The notes under the pieces were generated by a model. That model was given only the letters and a program-made list of their open reading frames with translations. It searched no databases and was not told where the DNA came from. The position numbers and the translations under genes were made by a program. Source: Malachius bipustulatus (taxonomy: Eukaryota > Arthropoda > Insecta > Coleoptera > Melyridae). From it: a stretch of 64,000 bases of DNA. The stretch is from positions 3,224,001-3,288,000 of the forward strand of contig OU342634.1 of NCBI GenBank assembly GCA_910589415.1. The letters run 5' to 3'. Below are positions 54,073 through 63,790 of the stretch, one piece after another; positions within the stretch are counted from its first letter, which is position 1; every line of letters starts with the position of its first letter.

Positions 54073-56395
54073 GGGAGATACATTATCCAACATTAGTGAT
54101 CAAGTATCAATTACAATTTTATCATCTCAAGGTGAATTTAGTATGGATATCGATTGTTTAGTTTTACCACGAATTACAGACAAATTACCAATTATATCCT
54201 TTGAAAAGGCGTTTTTAAATATCCCAGAGGATTTAAATCTAGCAGATCCTGAATTTAATTTATGCGACGAAATAGATATTTTGTTAGGTTCACAGGTCTT
54301 TTGGTCAGTTCTGTGTGCTGATCAAAAACGTTTAGATAATAATCTACCTATATTACAAAATACGAGATTAGGTTGGCTCGTTACGGGAAATTTATGTCTT
54401 CCTTCACATAATAATGTTTTAATAAGTTGTTTGAGTATAAACAAACAACATGCTACGATTGATGATGAAATAGTTAAATTTTGGCAAATTGAGGAAGTCA
54501 ATTACAATAAAAATAAAGAGTTATTATTATCGAAGTCTGAAAATTATTGCGAAGAATTATTTAAGAATACAACAAAACGAGATGAAAATGGGAGATTCGT
54601 AGTAAATATTCCATTTAGAGAATCTGTGAATAAACTGGGAAACTCTAGTGATGTGGCTCTAAAAAGATTTTATTCAATCGAAAGAAAAATGAGTAAGAAT
54701 TTAGAATTAAAAGAAATGTATGTAGATTTTATGAGGAAGTATTTAGAGTTAGGGCACATGACTGAAATCGATGTTAATAATAGTAATTATTCTGGTGGAT
54801 ATTTTTTACCACACCATGCGGTAGTAAAAGATGATAGCCTTACAACAAAATGTAGAGTAGTTTTCGACGGTTCCGCAAAAACGGATACGGGACTGTCTCT
54901 TAATGACGTGCAGTTTAGCGGTCCTCCGCTTCAGCAGGAAATATTTTCGATTTTGTTAAGATTCAGAAAACATAAATATGTAATTTCGGCTGACGTATCT
55001 AACATGTTTCGGCAAGTGCTTGTCTGTGAAGATCATAGAAAATATCAAAAAATATTTTGGCGTTTTAATACGCATGAGGAAGTCAGAACTTTTATATTAA
55101 ATACTGTCACGTATGGAGAAGATTGTGCACCGTATTTGGCAATAAGGTGTCTCTTACAAATAGGCTATGACCACAAATTAACGTCTCCTCTTATTAGCAA
55201 AATAATTAGTCAGGATTTTTACGTCGATGATCTTCTCACAGGTGCGAATTCGGATGAGGAAGTTTTAAATATTCAGAAAGAAATATCACAGGCTTTATTT
55301 AGTTAGTAGGTTGTATTTATGTTTTCTCACCCAGTAAGCACTCCTGCCTGTAGTTACTGTTTATATAGTGTTGGCACGAGTAAATAAATAAATAAATATT
55401 TATTAGGAGCTGGGTTTGAGTTACGTAAGTGGAATTGCAGTGATAAGGAGATTTTGAAAAAATTTATTGTTAATGATAATTTAGAAGTCGGAATATTAAA
55501 CATAGGTGAAAAAGAGAAATGTAAGACGCTCGGAATTTACTGGGATCCAAATGGAGATTTAATTAAGTATTACATTAGACAATTTAATGAGGTAAATAAT
55601 ATTTCAAAAAGTAATATATTGTCTATCATATGCCAAATATTCGATCCGTTGGGATTATTAGGGCCAATAATTGTAGTGGCGAAATTATTTATGCAAAAAC
55701 TCTGGCAATTGAAGATTTCGTGGGATGATGATGTTCCACAAGAATTACAAGAAATGTGGCTACAGTTTCAGAGCGAATTATCGGTCATTAATAGTTATGA
55801 GATTCCTCGCCATGCAATATTTTCTTGCTATGTAAAAATTGAATTACATGGATTCAGCGATGCGTCTGAAAGGGCATTTGGCGCATGTATATATATTCGT
55901 TGTATTACTTCGGACAGTGGAATATTGAGTAGACTCATGTGTGCGAAATCAAGGGTCGCACCTTTAAAACAGATTAGCCTTCCTAGACTGGAATTATGCG
56001 GCTCCTTGCTGCTTGCAAATTTGATGAATAAATTTAATGAATCAATTGAAATTAAATTTGACAATGTTTTCTGTTGGACAGACTCTCAGATTACACTTGC
56101 GTGGATAAGGGGGGAGCCAAAAAGATGGAAGACATTCGTCGCGAATAGAGTCGCCGAAATACAAGGCTTAACTCGTGAATATAGTTGGCACTTTGTAAGG
56201 TCCGCGGACAACCCAGCAGATCTTTTATCACGGGGTACTTCTCCAACAATATTAAAGGGGTCGAATCTCTGGTGGAATGGTCCTAGTTGGTTTTCACAAG
56301 ATATATCGCAATGGGACTTGCAAGAATTTAAAATAGATTCCGAAATACCAGAAGAGCGTTCAATTGTGAATGTTTCTTTAGTTATAGAATTAATT
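54073..56395 (+). pseudogene. BEL protease end, RT and RNase H
   Basis: This continues the BEL polyprotein after the LINE. The end of the protease (DIDCLVLPRIT, DILLGSQVFW) is followed by RT with VVFDGSAKTDTGLSLNDV, ISADVSNMFRQV (first aspartate region) and FYVDDLLTGA, the YVDD catalytic box. A short LINE tail breaks the frame at about 55306-55396. It resumes with GAGFELRKWNC and KTLGIYWDPNGDL. RNase H shows LHGFSDASERAFGACIY, LELCGSLLLANLM, VFCWTDSQITLAWI and NPADLLSRG. The order and motifs are typical of BEL/Pao. Confidence 0.88.
55306..55396 (+). mobile_element. Very short LINE 3' end
   Basis: About 90 bp of unrelated DNA ending in TAAA units interrupts the BEL RT. A TTTATT-like sequence lies on both sides, a possible short TSD. 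It is probably an extreme 5'-truncated LINE copy. Limits are approximate. Confidence 0.5.
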
Positions 56396-57351
56396 CTATA
56401 AATGATTGTCTGGTTCTGCAACAGAATGTCGATACTCTTGTTTCGTGGTGTGGGAAACATCGACTACTACTAAATACATCCAAGTGCAGCGTCATGTCTT
56501 TCTCCAAGAAGCAGAACAAGATAGTCTTTGACTATTCCATTGATAACTGCATCTTAAATAGACTTATCACAACTAGAGACTTAGGCGTGCTGTTTGACGA
56601 CCAACTTACGTTTGCAAGTCATATCTCCGATATAGTCTCAAAGGCTCATAAACTCTACGGTTTCATTTACCGTAATTGTAGGAGCTTTAAAAACATAAAT
56701 GCACTAACCTGTTTATTTTATAGTTTAATAAGATCGAGACTTGAGTACGCTTGCATGATTTGGTTTCCCATTAACAAACAACATATCACCAACTTGGAGT
56801 CTATTCAGAGGAAGTTTTTGAAATTTTTATTCCTTGTCGAACGTGGTGCTTATCCTGAGAGAGGTTTTGATCATGGTGTCCTTCTGAGAATGTTTGACTT
56901 CATTTCTCTTGAGACAAGACGTGTCATTGCAGTTATTCGTTTTCTATATGGCATACTTAACCATGGCGTGGATTGTGCGTTTCTGTTGGGCCGAATATAC
57001 TTTTTAGTTCCTCGTCATAACGCTAGGCAGCACACTTTATTGTACTCTCCGTCGTTCAGGACTAATGTGATGAAGCGATCTCCAATTAATATAATGTGTT
57101 ATTATTTTAATATTATTTCGGAACGATGTGATGTGCATTTTGACAGTCATCACGGTATCTTGAACACAGCACTGGACTGTTTTACCTATGATATTTAGAT
57201 GTGTATTATTGTGTGGGTGTTTTGATTTCATTTTTATAGTTACTATTGTTATAATACACTTGTTGTGTACACTTGATGTATTTTATGGTGTAATTTCTAT
57301 TTTTTTCCATCTATTTCCTGTAATTGGGTGCTTGCACCTGTTGGAAATAAA

Positions 57352-57382
<31 letters not shown>

Positions 57383-57384
57383 TA
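56396..57384 (+). mobile_element. 5'-truncated LINE fragment in BEL
   Basis: Open to 57198, this encodes the thumb and C-terminus of an RT: LLLNTSKCSVMSF, TRDLGVLFDDQLTF, SRLEYACMIWFP, LESIQRKFLKFL and the end RHNARQHTLLYSP. It stops at 57198. The 3' UTR ends with AATAAACATT and an ATT array at 57350-57382. Reading of the BEL polyprotein resumes at about 57385. No break is seen in the fragment, so it is a fairly recent truncated insertion. The target duplication was not resolved. Confidence 0.8.
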
Positions 57385-58424
57385 GTAGTAAATACATTGA
57401 GGTTAATAGATAAGTTTTCATCTTTGACTAAAACAAAGAGAGTGATGGCTTTTGTAATGCGATTTATTTCAAATTTACGCTTAGATAAAGAAAGGCGAAG
57501 AATAGGTCCATTAACTCTCCAGGAGTTAGATCAAGCCTTAAATATTTTGATTAGAGATGCTCAAAAAAAAGCATTTCCGGTTGAGTACAATAACTTATTA
57601 AATAATAAACAGATTAATAATAGAAGTAGCATACTGGGATTGAATCCATTTTTTAAGGATGGATTAATACGAGTAGGTGGTAGGCTTAAAAATGCCAACA
57701 TATCATATGATAAACGACATCCGATCCTCCTACCAAAAGGTCACCGTCTGACGGGACTTATATTGCAAGAAGAACACGTTAAATTATTACACTGTGGGGC
57801 AAGTAATTTGTTACACTCGATTAGGGAGAAATTTTGGATAATCTCAGGGAGAAATTCATGTAAGGGAATTATTAAAAAATGTGTAGTTTGTTTCAAAGCG
57901 AACCCTCAAAGCTACGACTATCTGATGGGGAATTTACCTGATGTTAGGGTAAACACTTACTCACCTTTTTTGAATGTTGGGTGTGATTATGGGGGTCCGT
58001 TTTTATTAAAGGACAGAAAGACTCGCGGTGCAAAAATTAGCAAGGCATATATTTGTTTGTTCGTGTGTATGTGCACCAAGGCCGTGCATATAGAATTGGT
58101 GTCTGAGCTAACGACAGTTGCGTTTTTAGCTGCCTTTAAGAGATTTATTCATAGACGTGGTAAGCCCGTAAATGTATTTTCTGACAATGGTTTAAATTTT
58201 GTGGGGGCTAACAACGAGCTAAAAAAGGTAGCAGACTTTCTTAGAGAAAATTCAGAAATTATTGCCGACAACATGGCTAACGATTCTATCAAATGGCATT
58301 TTATACCCGCTCGTTCGCCCAGTTTTGGTGGGATCTGGGAAGCCGGCATAAAGAGCGCAAAAGCTCATATTAAACGAGTTATTGGGAACACGCCTTTAAA
58401 TTTCGAGGAATTTAATACTATACT
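57385..58424 (+). pseudogene. BEL integrase, first part
   Basis: BEL pol continues: LVVNTLRLIDKFSSL, the HHCC zinc region (HVKLLHCGASNLLHSIREKFWI with KKCVVCFKA), then the catalytic core with NVGCDYGGPFLL (first aspartate), VFSDNGLNFVGANNEL (second aspartate) and the glutamate of SPSFGGIWEAGIKS. All three catalytic residues are present. The frame is cut at 58424 by a LINE bordered by TATACT and continues at 60872. Confidence 0.87.
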
Positions 58425-58741
58425 AACACAGTGTGTGGAAGCTTTACTAGTAAAGATTGATCTAAGGTCTGTGCAATTGAAATTAACAAGTATTGATGAA
58501 TTTATTTCGAAGTAATTTTGGATCATCAATTCAAGTGATTGTGGATCACTTGTGAGTCACAGTGGAAGAAGAAGAGTGAGGTCTATACTGAATCAACTAG
58601 AGAAATAGTTGAGAAAACAAGGTTCCGTTGGCTGGATGTCATATTGTTATCAGGTGAAACCTTGAGTGCATTATCAGTGCGGCCTGATATCATATTCGGT
58701 TAAAGGTGGCCACACAGGTTTGCATTAGTCATTACGAGAGT

Positions 58742-59758
58742 ATGAATCCCAAGCAGGCAATTTCATGTCAAGAGCTACAAGTGGCGCTGGAAAAATTGGA
58801 AGAAGGTTTGAAAGGTCACAGTGAAAAATTAAATTCGCATTTATTAAAGGAAGTTACAAAAATTGGGCAGAGAATAGAAAAAGTGGAGAATACCTGTAAG
58901 GTACTTAGGGATAGCATAGCTGTACTGGAGAAAAAATCTCGGAAGAATAATATTATCGTGACGGGTTTGGATGTACAGTCAGATAGTGGTCAGGTGGCCC
59001 TGATCAAGGTCGTGAAAAAGTTCTTCGGAACGGAACTGGGAGTAGAGATCTCACCTAATGATGTTAACAATATATATCTGATCGGCAAACAGCGACAAAT
59101 AATTAAGTTGGAATTGCTCACATTCATTAAAAAGGTTGAAATACTCAAGAATTCCAAGAAACTGAAGGGCAGAGATATTTTTATTTATAATGATATGACT
59201 AGAGAAGAGCGAGAGAACCAAAAAATACTCAATGAACATCTTAAGCTTGCCAGGGAAAAACAGTACAAAGCGTATATAAAGGGTAATTATTTGACAGTCA
59301 ACGGTGAAAGTTATAGTGCTGATCAGATAAGAGAAGAAAAGGGTGTTACCTTAAAATTCAAATCAAACAGTGCCCCATCAACCCCGTTGAAAAGATATAG
59401 TTTAGAAAAAATCAATGTTGGGGAAACCAATGTGGTAACAGATCCAGCAGGGGAGACTGCGGGGATACCGACGAATGTATTAACAGCTGGAGAACTAGGG
59501 ACTCGCGAAAACTTACTCCAAGGTGGTGTGTCTGGAAAGGGAGGAGAGGAAATTGACTGTTATAAACAATCTGCTGCGGGAAGAATCACAAGAAGTAACA
59601 GTAGCTCTTCTGGAGGGAGCAGGGTGGCGAGTGCAGCCCAGCATACTTCATTGGGAGCGTCGGCAGGCGGTAAAACTTCTGTGAAATTGAAGCAAGGAGA
59701 TGCTACATTGAGAGCGACTGCGGCTGCTGCTTCAGAGGGAAAAAAGAAAGGGGGGTAA
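58742..59758 (+). CDS. LINE ORF1 protein, coiled coil plus RRM-like (339 aa)
   Basis: From the ATG at 58742, residues 1-75 form a probable coiled coil (QVALEKLEEGLKGHSEKLNS, then RIEKVENTCKVLRDSIAVLE). Next comes SRKNNIIVTGLDVQSDSGQ, the start of the RRM-like and C-terminal RNA-binding domain found in L1- and Jockey-like ORF1 proteins. This ends with the DMTREERENQKILNEHLKLAR segment and LTVNGESYSADQI. The last 110 residues are low-complexity, rich in Ser, Gly, Thr and Ala. There are no CCHC knuckles, unlike the other two ORF1 proteins in the window. The frame is unbroken, so it could still be made even though its ORF2 is deleted. Confidence 0.8.
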   Translation: MNPKQAISCQELQVALEKLEEGLKGHSEKLNSHLLKEVTKIGQRIEKVENTCKVLRDSIAVLEKKSRKNNIIVTGLDVQSDSGQVALIKVVKKFFGTELGVEISPNDVNNIYLIGKQRQIIKLELLTFIKKVEILKNSKKLKGRDIFIYNDMTREERENQKILNEHLKLAREKQYKAYIKGNYLTVNGESYSADQIREEKGVTLKFKSNSAPSTPLKRYSLEKINVGETNVVTDPAGETAGIPTNVLTAGELGTRENLLQGGVSGKGGEEIDCYKQSAAGRITRSNSSSSGGSRVASAAQHTSLGASAGGKTSVKLKQGDATLRATAAAASEGKKKGG

Positions 59759-59950
59759 GATCGTTGAGATCATCAACTGGGTATTCTTCTTCGGTGACCC
59801 GGTTATATTTTGCAAACACCGTAAATGACTTTTGCTTTATTTTGTCTGTGTGATTTGTTTTAGAGTAGTTTATTGGTTTTGATTTGGTGTACATAGTATA
59901 TTATTTGCCACTGAATATAAATTTATATTGGTTAGGAACTGGTCCAGAAC

Positions 59951-60316
59951 ATGGACCAGTATATCCGAGACTATGTAGAAGGCCCTAGAAGAACTGTTGT
60001 TGTTGATAACCTCTCTCAGTGTAGAATATCACAAAAAACAAATTATTTTAGTATTTTTCATAGTAACATTAGAAGTCTATCAAAAAATTTTCGATGACTT
60101 TGAGGTTATTCTGGATGCTATTGATTACTTGGATGTTATCGTATTTTCGGAAACTTGGGTTCAGCATGATCCTCATTTTCATCAGATAATGAATTACAAT
60201 TCGGTATATATTTATGGGGATATAAATCAAAATGACGGCGTAATGGTCTATATCAAAAATGGGTTAGAATATAGCCAGAGAATAGTGTCAATTTTTTGCG
60301 TCGAGTTGATTTATTA
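59951..60316 (+). pseudogene. LINE ORF2 N-terminal remnant
   Basis: ATG 59951 starts with a linker, then YFSIFHSNIRSLSKNF, the first strand of an APE endonuclease. After a frame change near 60093 it reads VIVFSETWVQHDPHF and NQNDGVMVYIKNGL, and stops at 60316. The GDFN and SDH boxes and all of RT are absent because of the internal deletion. Confidence 0.7.
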
Positions 60317-60865
60317 AATTGAAACTAAATTTTGTTTACTTATTAACACTTTTTACACGTTCTTTTTGGGGGGGGCTGCATTCTGAATAATACTGAGGGG
60401 GGATACGGAATTGTGAGATCTGGTCAATATGTAATTAATTATTGTGATTGATATTGCATATGATTTTATAAGAGTAAAATATGCCTGGTTTACTATTGCT
60501 GTTGTTACTATACTAAGTTACTGTTGCCTGGCTCTATCTCGGTCTCTGTCAAGCACTGCTTATGAGACTGATATAGAGATTTGGGCAATGGATACAGAAA
60601 TATATAAATGAATAGTGTACTTAATGTTTATCTAAGTCACATTATGGTTGTAAAGGTACACACAATTGTTTTGTTTATTCGTAATCTAATTGGTAGATGT
60701 GGTTGCAATGACTTTCAATGTTGGATGCTATACTCTGAGTTATAGTCTAGTAATATAATTGTCTAAATTCTTACTTTAGTGAACTAATTTGCAATGTTGT
60801 TGTGGTTGTAATACTATTGCCATTGTATGGAAGCGAATAAACGTTATTATTATTATTATTATTAT
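60317..60865 (+). other. 3' UTR of the deleted LINE
   Basis: Noncoding, with a G-run near 60367 and an AATAAACG signal before the ATT array (60840-60865). No independent gene is seen. Confidence 0.6.
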
Positions 60866-60871
60866 TATACT

Positions 60872-61336
60872 GGTACAAATTGAAGGCATTCTTAACTCCC
60901 GTCCTCTTAGTCCACTATCCTGCGATCCCAACGATCTGACAGCATTGACACCAGGACACTTCTTAATTGGAAAGCGATTGACGGCCTTACCCGAAATAGA
61001 TCTACAAGAAGTACCAGAAAATCTATTGAAGCGGTTCCAGCGTCTCCAGGCGATGGGACAACATTATTGGACACGTTGGCAGAGAGAATATTTTTGTCTG
61101 AATTACAGACAAGAACACGGTGGAAGCAAACCTCCTCCAGGGTTCTCAAGGTTGGTACACTGGTTCTTGTCAAGAACGAGAATGCGGCAACGCTCGAGTG
61201 GCAATTAGGCAGAGTGGTTGCTCTACACCCAGGCAAAGACAATGTGCTACGTGTGGTGGATATTAAGGTGCGCAAAGGATTAATTATAACTCGTGCGGTG
61301 AATCGCATTTGTGCATTACCTATTGATGAAAATTGA
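60872..61336 (+). pseudogene. BEL integrase C-terminus, one frameshift
   Basis: Reading resumes with VQIEGILNSRPLSPLS, LTALTPGHFLIGKRLTALPE and LLKRFQRLQAMGQHYWTRWQREY. This is the conserved BEL/Pao integrase C-terminal domain. A single frameshift between about 61080 and 61100 moves the rest into another frame: TRTRWKQTSSRVLKVGTLVL, WQLGRVVALHPGKDNVLRVV and the end AVNRICALPID, stop at 61336. A spacer of about 185 bp and a purine tract (AAGGTGGGCGGAA) lead to the 3' LTR. Confidence 0.87.
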
Positions 61337-61522
61337 CTTGAAAATTATAATCATTTTTCTACTTATTAATTTAATAATTATGCTGTATTATGTACTTGGG
61401 TTTATCTTAATGATGACCAGAAATGTGTTACTTTACTTTAAATATGTATACTTATTTCTTATCAAAATTTATAATAATTTATGTTTGTTGAAAGCACTGA
61501 AGTGTTTCCAAGGTGGGCGGAA

Positions 61523-61731
61523 TGTTAAGCCTTATTTTACATATTTTAATATTTACCAAGAATGTTAATTTTACGCCCAAGACGGCACCACTGCAATGCG
61601 CGGTAGGGTGACTTCGCCAAGCGTCTCAGACGAGAGCAGACGGGCTATTTGATAAGCTCTGTTAATTTTGATTTAAAAATTAATATACAGTCCACAAATT
61701 TGAATTTTATTGAGTATATTAATACCAAACA
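61523..61731 (+). repeat. BEL 3' LTR (209 bp)
   Basis: Same length as the 5' LTR with two differences (T for C near 61546, T for A near 61681). It is followed by the GCGAC target copy. Confidence 0.92.
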
Positions 61732-61736
61732 GCGAC

Positions 61737-61805
61737 ATTGGCAGTATTGTACTTTTAATAATTCCTTGAAAAGATCAATCAGACCTGGTACTAATAATTC
61801 TAACA
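61737..61805 (+). repeat. copia 3' LTR, second part
   Basis: The last 69 bp of the copia LTR, matching 37094-37162 closely, then GTTTT (61806-61810), the right target copy. Confidence 0.9.
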
Positions 61806-61861
61806 GTTTTATCCTCATTCAGAAAGACAGAATATTCTGAGTTTCTGAGATAACACGACTT

Positions 61862-61923
61862 AGGGTACCTGTACAACCGACACCAAGGCTCGTAAGCGTC
61901 TGTGTCGGTAATACAGGTACCCT
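61862..61923. repeat. Strong hairpin
   Basis: GGGTACCTGTA..CCGACAC pairs with GTGTCGG..TACAGGTACCC across a loop of about 20 nt. No adjacent gene explains it. It may be the end of a small element or a structured site. Confidence 0.7.
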
Positions 61924-62063
61924 ACAACGACTCACGTTGTTCATTCTTCTTGAAAGACAACCAATGCCAAATTGAAATTAGTAATAAGCTCAGCACCACA
62001 CGTACTCAGCAGATGTCGTTACTGTTCCAGGTTAGTTCAGTTACTCTAACAAACTTCATTATT

Positions 62064-62331
62064 GGTGACTTCCGTGGCCTAGTGGTTCTCCGCTGGCTCA
62101 CGAAGTCATAGATCGCGGGTTCGAAACTCACCTCGGCCCGCTTTACTTTTCAGATTCATTTTCGAATGTCTGTGAAAAGTAAAACAAGCGATCGAACGTT
62201 TAAATGGCAAATATTATAATTTAAAGTGTGTGTGGCTAAAGAGTTCGTCTCAAAGCCAAATTACCAGAGTGGAGCGACTATGTCTTACCTACACAGTTAA
62301 GACCGATGCTCCCTCTTTAAAAAAAAAAAAA
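62064..62331 (+). mobile_element. tRNA-derived SINE with 13-bp TSD
   Basis: AAACTTCATTATT occurs at 62051-62063 and 62332-62344. The head of the element resembles a tRNA gene: an A box TGGCCTAGTGG about 11 bp in, a B box GGTTCGAAACT at about 62119, and GGTGA near the start matching TCACC after the B box, like an acceptor stem. A body of about 170 bp follows, then a run of A. It codes for nothing and would be transcribed by RNA polymerase III and mobilised by a LINE. The long perfect TSD indicates a fairly recent insertion. Confidence 0.85.
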
Positions 62332-62344
62332 AAACTTCATTATT

Positions 62345-62586
62345 TTCACAAGTTTATTATGCAAGTAGTCATGTTTTTATTTATTGTTTTATGATTTGTA
62401 GATCATTGATTGGAGTAGTTCACTTACACACCTACCAATTGTTTGTGTTTTATCTGGCAGACATGCCTCATTTTATTCAAGGCAATAGTTGATGAAAAAT
62501 TTTGTGGATCACACGATAGATACCACTAGTTTATTTTATGTCCATCTTGTTAACTGAATGTGTAAGTTTTGAAAATTTGTAAATTA
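62345..62586 (-). other. LINE 3' UTR-like segment
   Basis: On the minus strand, about 62519-62477 reads ATCGTGTGATCCACAAAATT followed by a TCATCAACTA.TGCCTTG phrase, nearly the same as plus-strand 34249-34290 in the UTR of the split LINE. It is probably the end of another copy of that LINE family in opposite orientation. No coding sequence remains. Confidence 0.45.
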
Positions 62587-62588
62587 TA

Positions 62589-63333
62589 CCGTGTGTCCCC
62601 GGATAGGTGAAACGACTCTTATAAAAGACAATAATTTTTTGATTTCAATTTTAATTTTTTTTGGTTCAGCCCTGCTTGGCGAAAGAATAATTTCTAACAA
62701 AATTTTAGTTTTGAAAATTCAAGCATGCCTTGGAAATTTCCAAGAAACCGTTTTTTCTGTTGAGTAAAGTACCTTTTATGTGGCAAATACGACAAAATGT
62801 TATTTGGAAAAGTTGTTCAGAATCAACATTTAGGTCTCTATACCAAATTTCAAAATCATAGGTCAACTATTATTTTTTTCATTTATTTTTATGTTTTATT
62901 TCACAAATCAAAGAATTTCATAATTTGTAACAATGACTGCCATGGAAAAACCAAATTGTACCCATAGCAATAGCAATTTGTCAATATCAGTCTTTGTTAC
63001 AAATGAAATTCTTTGATTTGTGAAATAAACATAAAAGTAAATGTAAAAGATCAAAGTTGGCCTATGATTTTGAAATTTGGTATACGGACCTAAATGTTGA
63101 TTCTGAACAACTTTTTCAAATAACATTTTGTCGTTTTTGCCACATAAAAGGCACTTTACTCAACAGAAAAACCGGTTTCTTGGAAATTTCCAAGGCATGC
63201 TTGATTTTTCCAAACTAAAATTTTGTTAGAATTATTCTTTCGCCAAGCAGGGCTGAACCCCAAAAAATTAAAATTAAAATCAAAAAATTTTTGTCTTTTA
63301 TAAGAGTCGTTTCACCTATCCAGGGACACACGG
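62589..63333. mobile_element. Palindromic MITE (family H)
   Basis: It begins CCGTGTGTCCCCGGATAGG and ends with the inverted copy, flanked by TA (62587-62588, 63334-63335). The arms are about 350 bp around a centre near 62960. The arms still match closely over their whole length. No coding sequence is present. The ends differ from the CAGGG families A-F. Confidence 0.85.
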
Positions 63334-63335
63334 TA

Positions 63336-63790
63336 TAATATGTGTATGTATATTTTTTCTGTTTGATATTTATGTCATTTCTAACGTAAATGAAGGGTTC
63401 TTGCCCGTTGATTTTTGAATAAAATAATAAAATAAAAGTTCCGTTAGGCGGATCATAATTTTGTACGTTAATCTCGCTCACTCTCACGTATCCGTTCATT
63501 CCTGGTAAAGGTTTAATTTCTCATCACAGCCCTTCAGACCATAGCGTCACCCCCACACAGGTTAGTTGGTTTAGTAAATTTTGCATTTTAGTTTCCTTTT
63601 TTATAGAATTTCATTGGCGTTTAATTTATTTTTTTATAGAATTCATATTATTTTGTGGAAATAAAACATTATTGTTAATTGCAAATGAATCATTGTTGTC
63701 ATTTTCCGAGATAAGTCCATTATTATCTCCATTATTTCCGGCCGCTCAGAATTGTAATTTATTTAACGGATTCTGAGATTCCCGAGCTAA
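63336..63790. other. Unrecognised AT-rich flank
   Basis: No gene or repeat is recognised. A donor-like CACACAG|GTTAGT occurs near 63551-63563, which could pair with the acceptor-like site at 63845 if a plus-strand gene starts here. Confidence 0.3.

Larger units (their letters stand above)
58425..60865 (+). mobile_element. Internally deleted LINE in BEL
   Basis: TATACT at 58419-58424 and 60866-60871 marks a 6-bp duplication. The element has a 5' UTR of about 300 bp, an intact ORF1 (58742-59758), the first 110 codons or so of ORF2 (to about 60316), then a jump to a 3' UTR with AATAAACG and an ATT tail. Most of the endonuclease and all of the RT are missing. Ignoring the element rejoins the BEL integrase in frame (T-I-L-V-Q-I-E). 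Confidence 0.85.
42842..61731 (+). mobile_element. BEL/Pao retrotransposon, heavily interrupted
   Basis: Its 209-bp LTRs (42842-43050 and 61523-61731) begin TGTTAAGCC and end ACCAAACA. They differ at 2 positions and are flanked by GCGAC, a 5-bp duplication. The interior encodes gag, protease, RT, RNase H and integrase in BEL/Pao style, one long polyprotein. It is interrupted by palindromes E and F (44212-45951), a 7.2-kb LINE (46818-54064), a short LINE tail (about 55306-55396), a LINE fragment (about 56396-57384) and a deleted LINE (58425-60865). Insert-free length is about 7 kb. Confidence 0.9.
34652..61805 (+). mobile_element. Ty1/copia retrotransposon swollen by nested insertions
   Basis: The element starts TGTTGGTATGAGC and ends TCTAACA, flanked by GTTTT (34647-34651 and 61806-61810), the 5-bp duplication expected for copia. 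Removing inserts leaves two 217-bp LTRs and a gag-pol of about 4.5 kb with copia domain order (integrase before RT). Insertions are a LINE in the 5' LTR (34775-37056), a solo LTR (40104-40938), a DNA-transposon remnant (about 41571-42425) and a BEL element in the 3' LTR (42842-61731). The LTRs differ at about 6-7 sites, so it is older than the BEL element it hosts. Confidence 0.9.
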
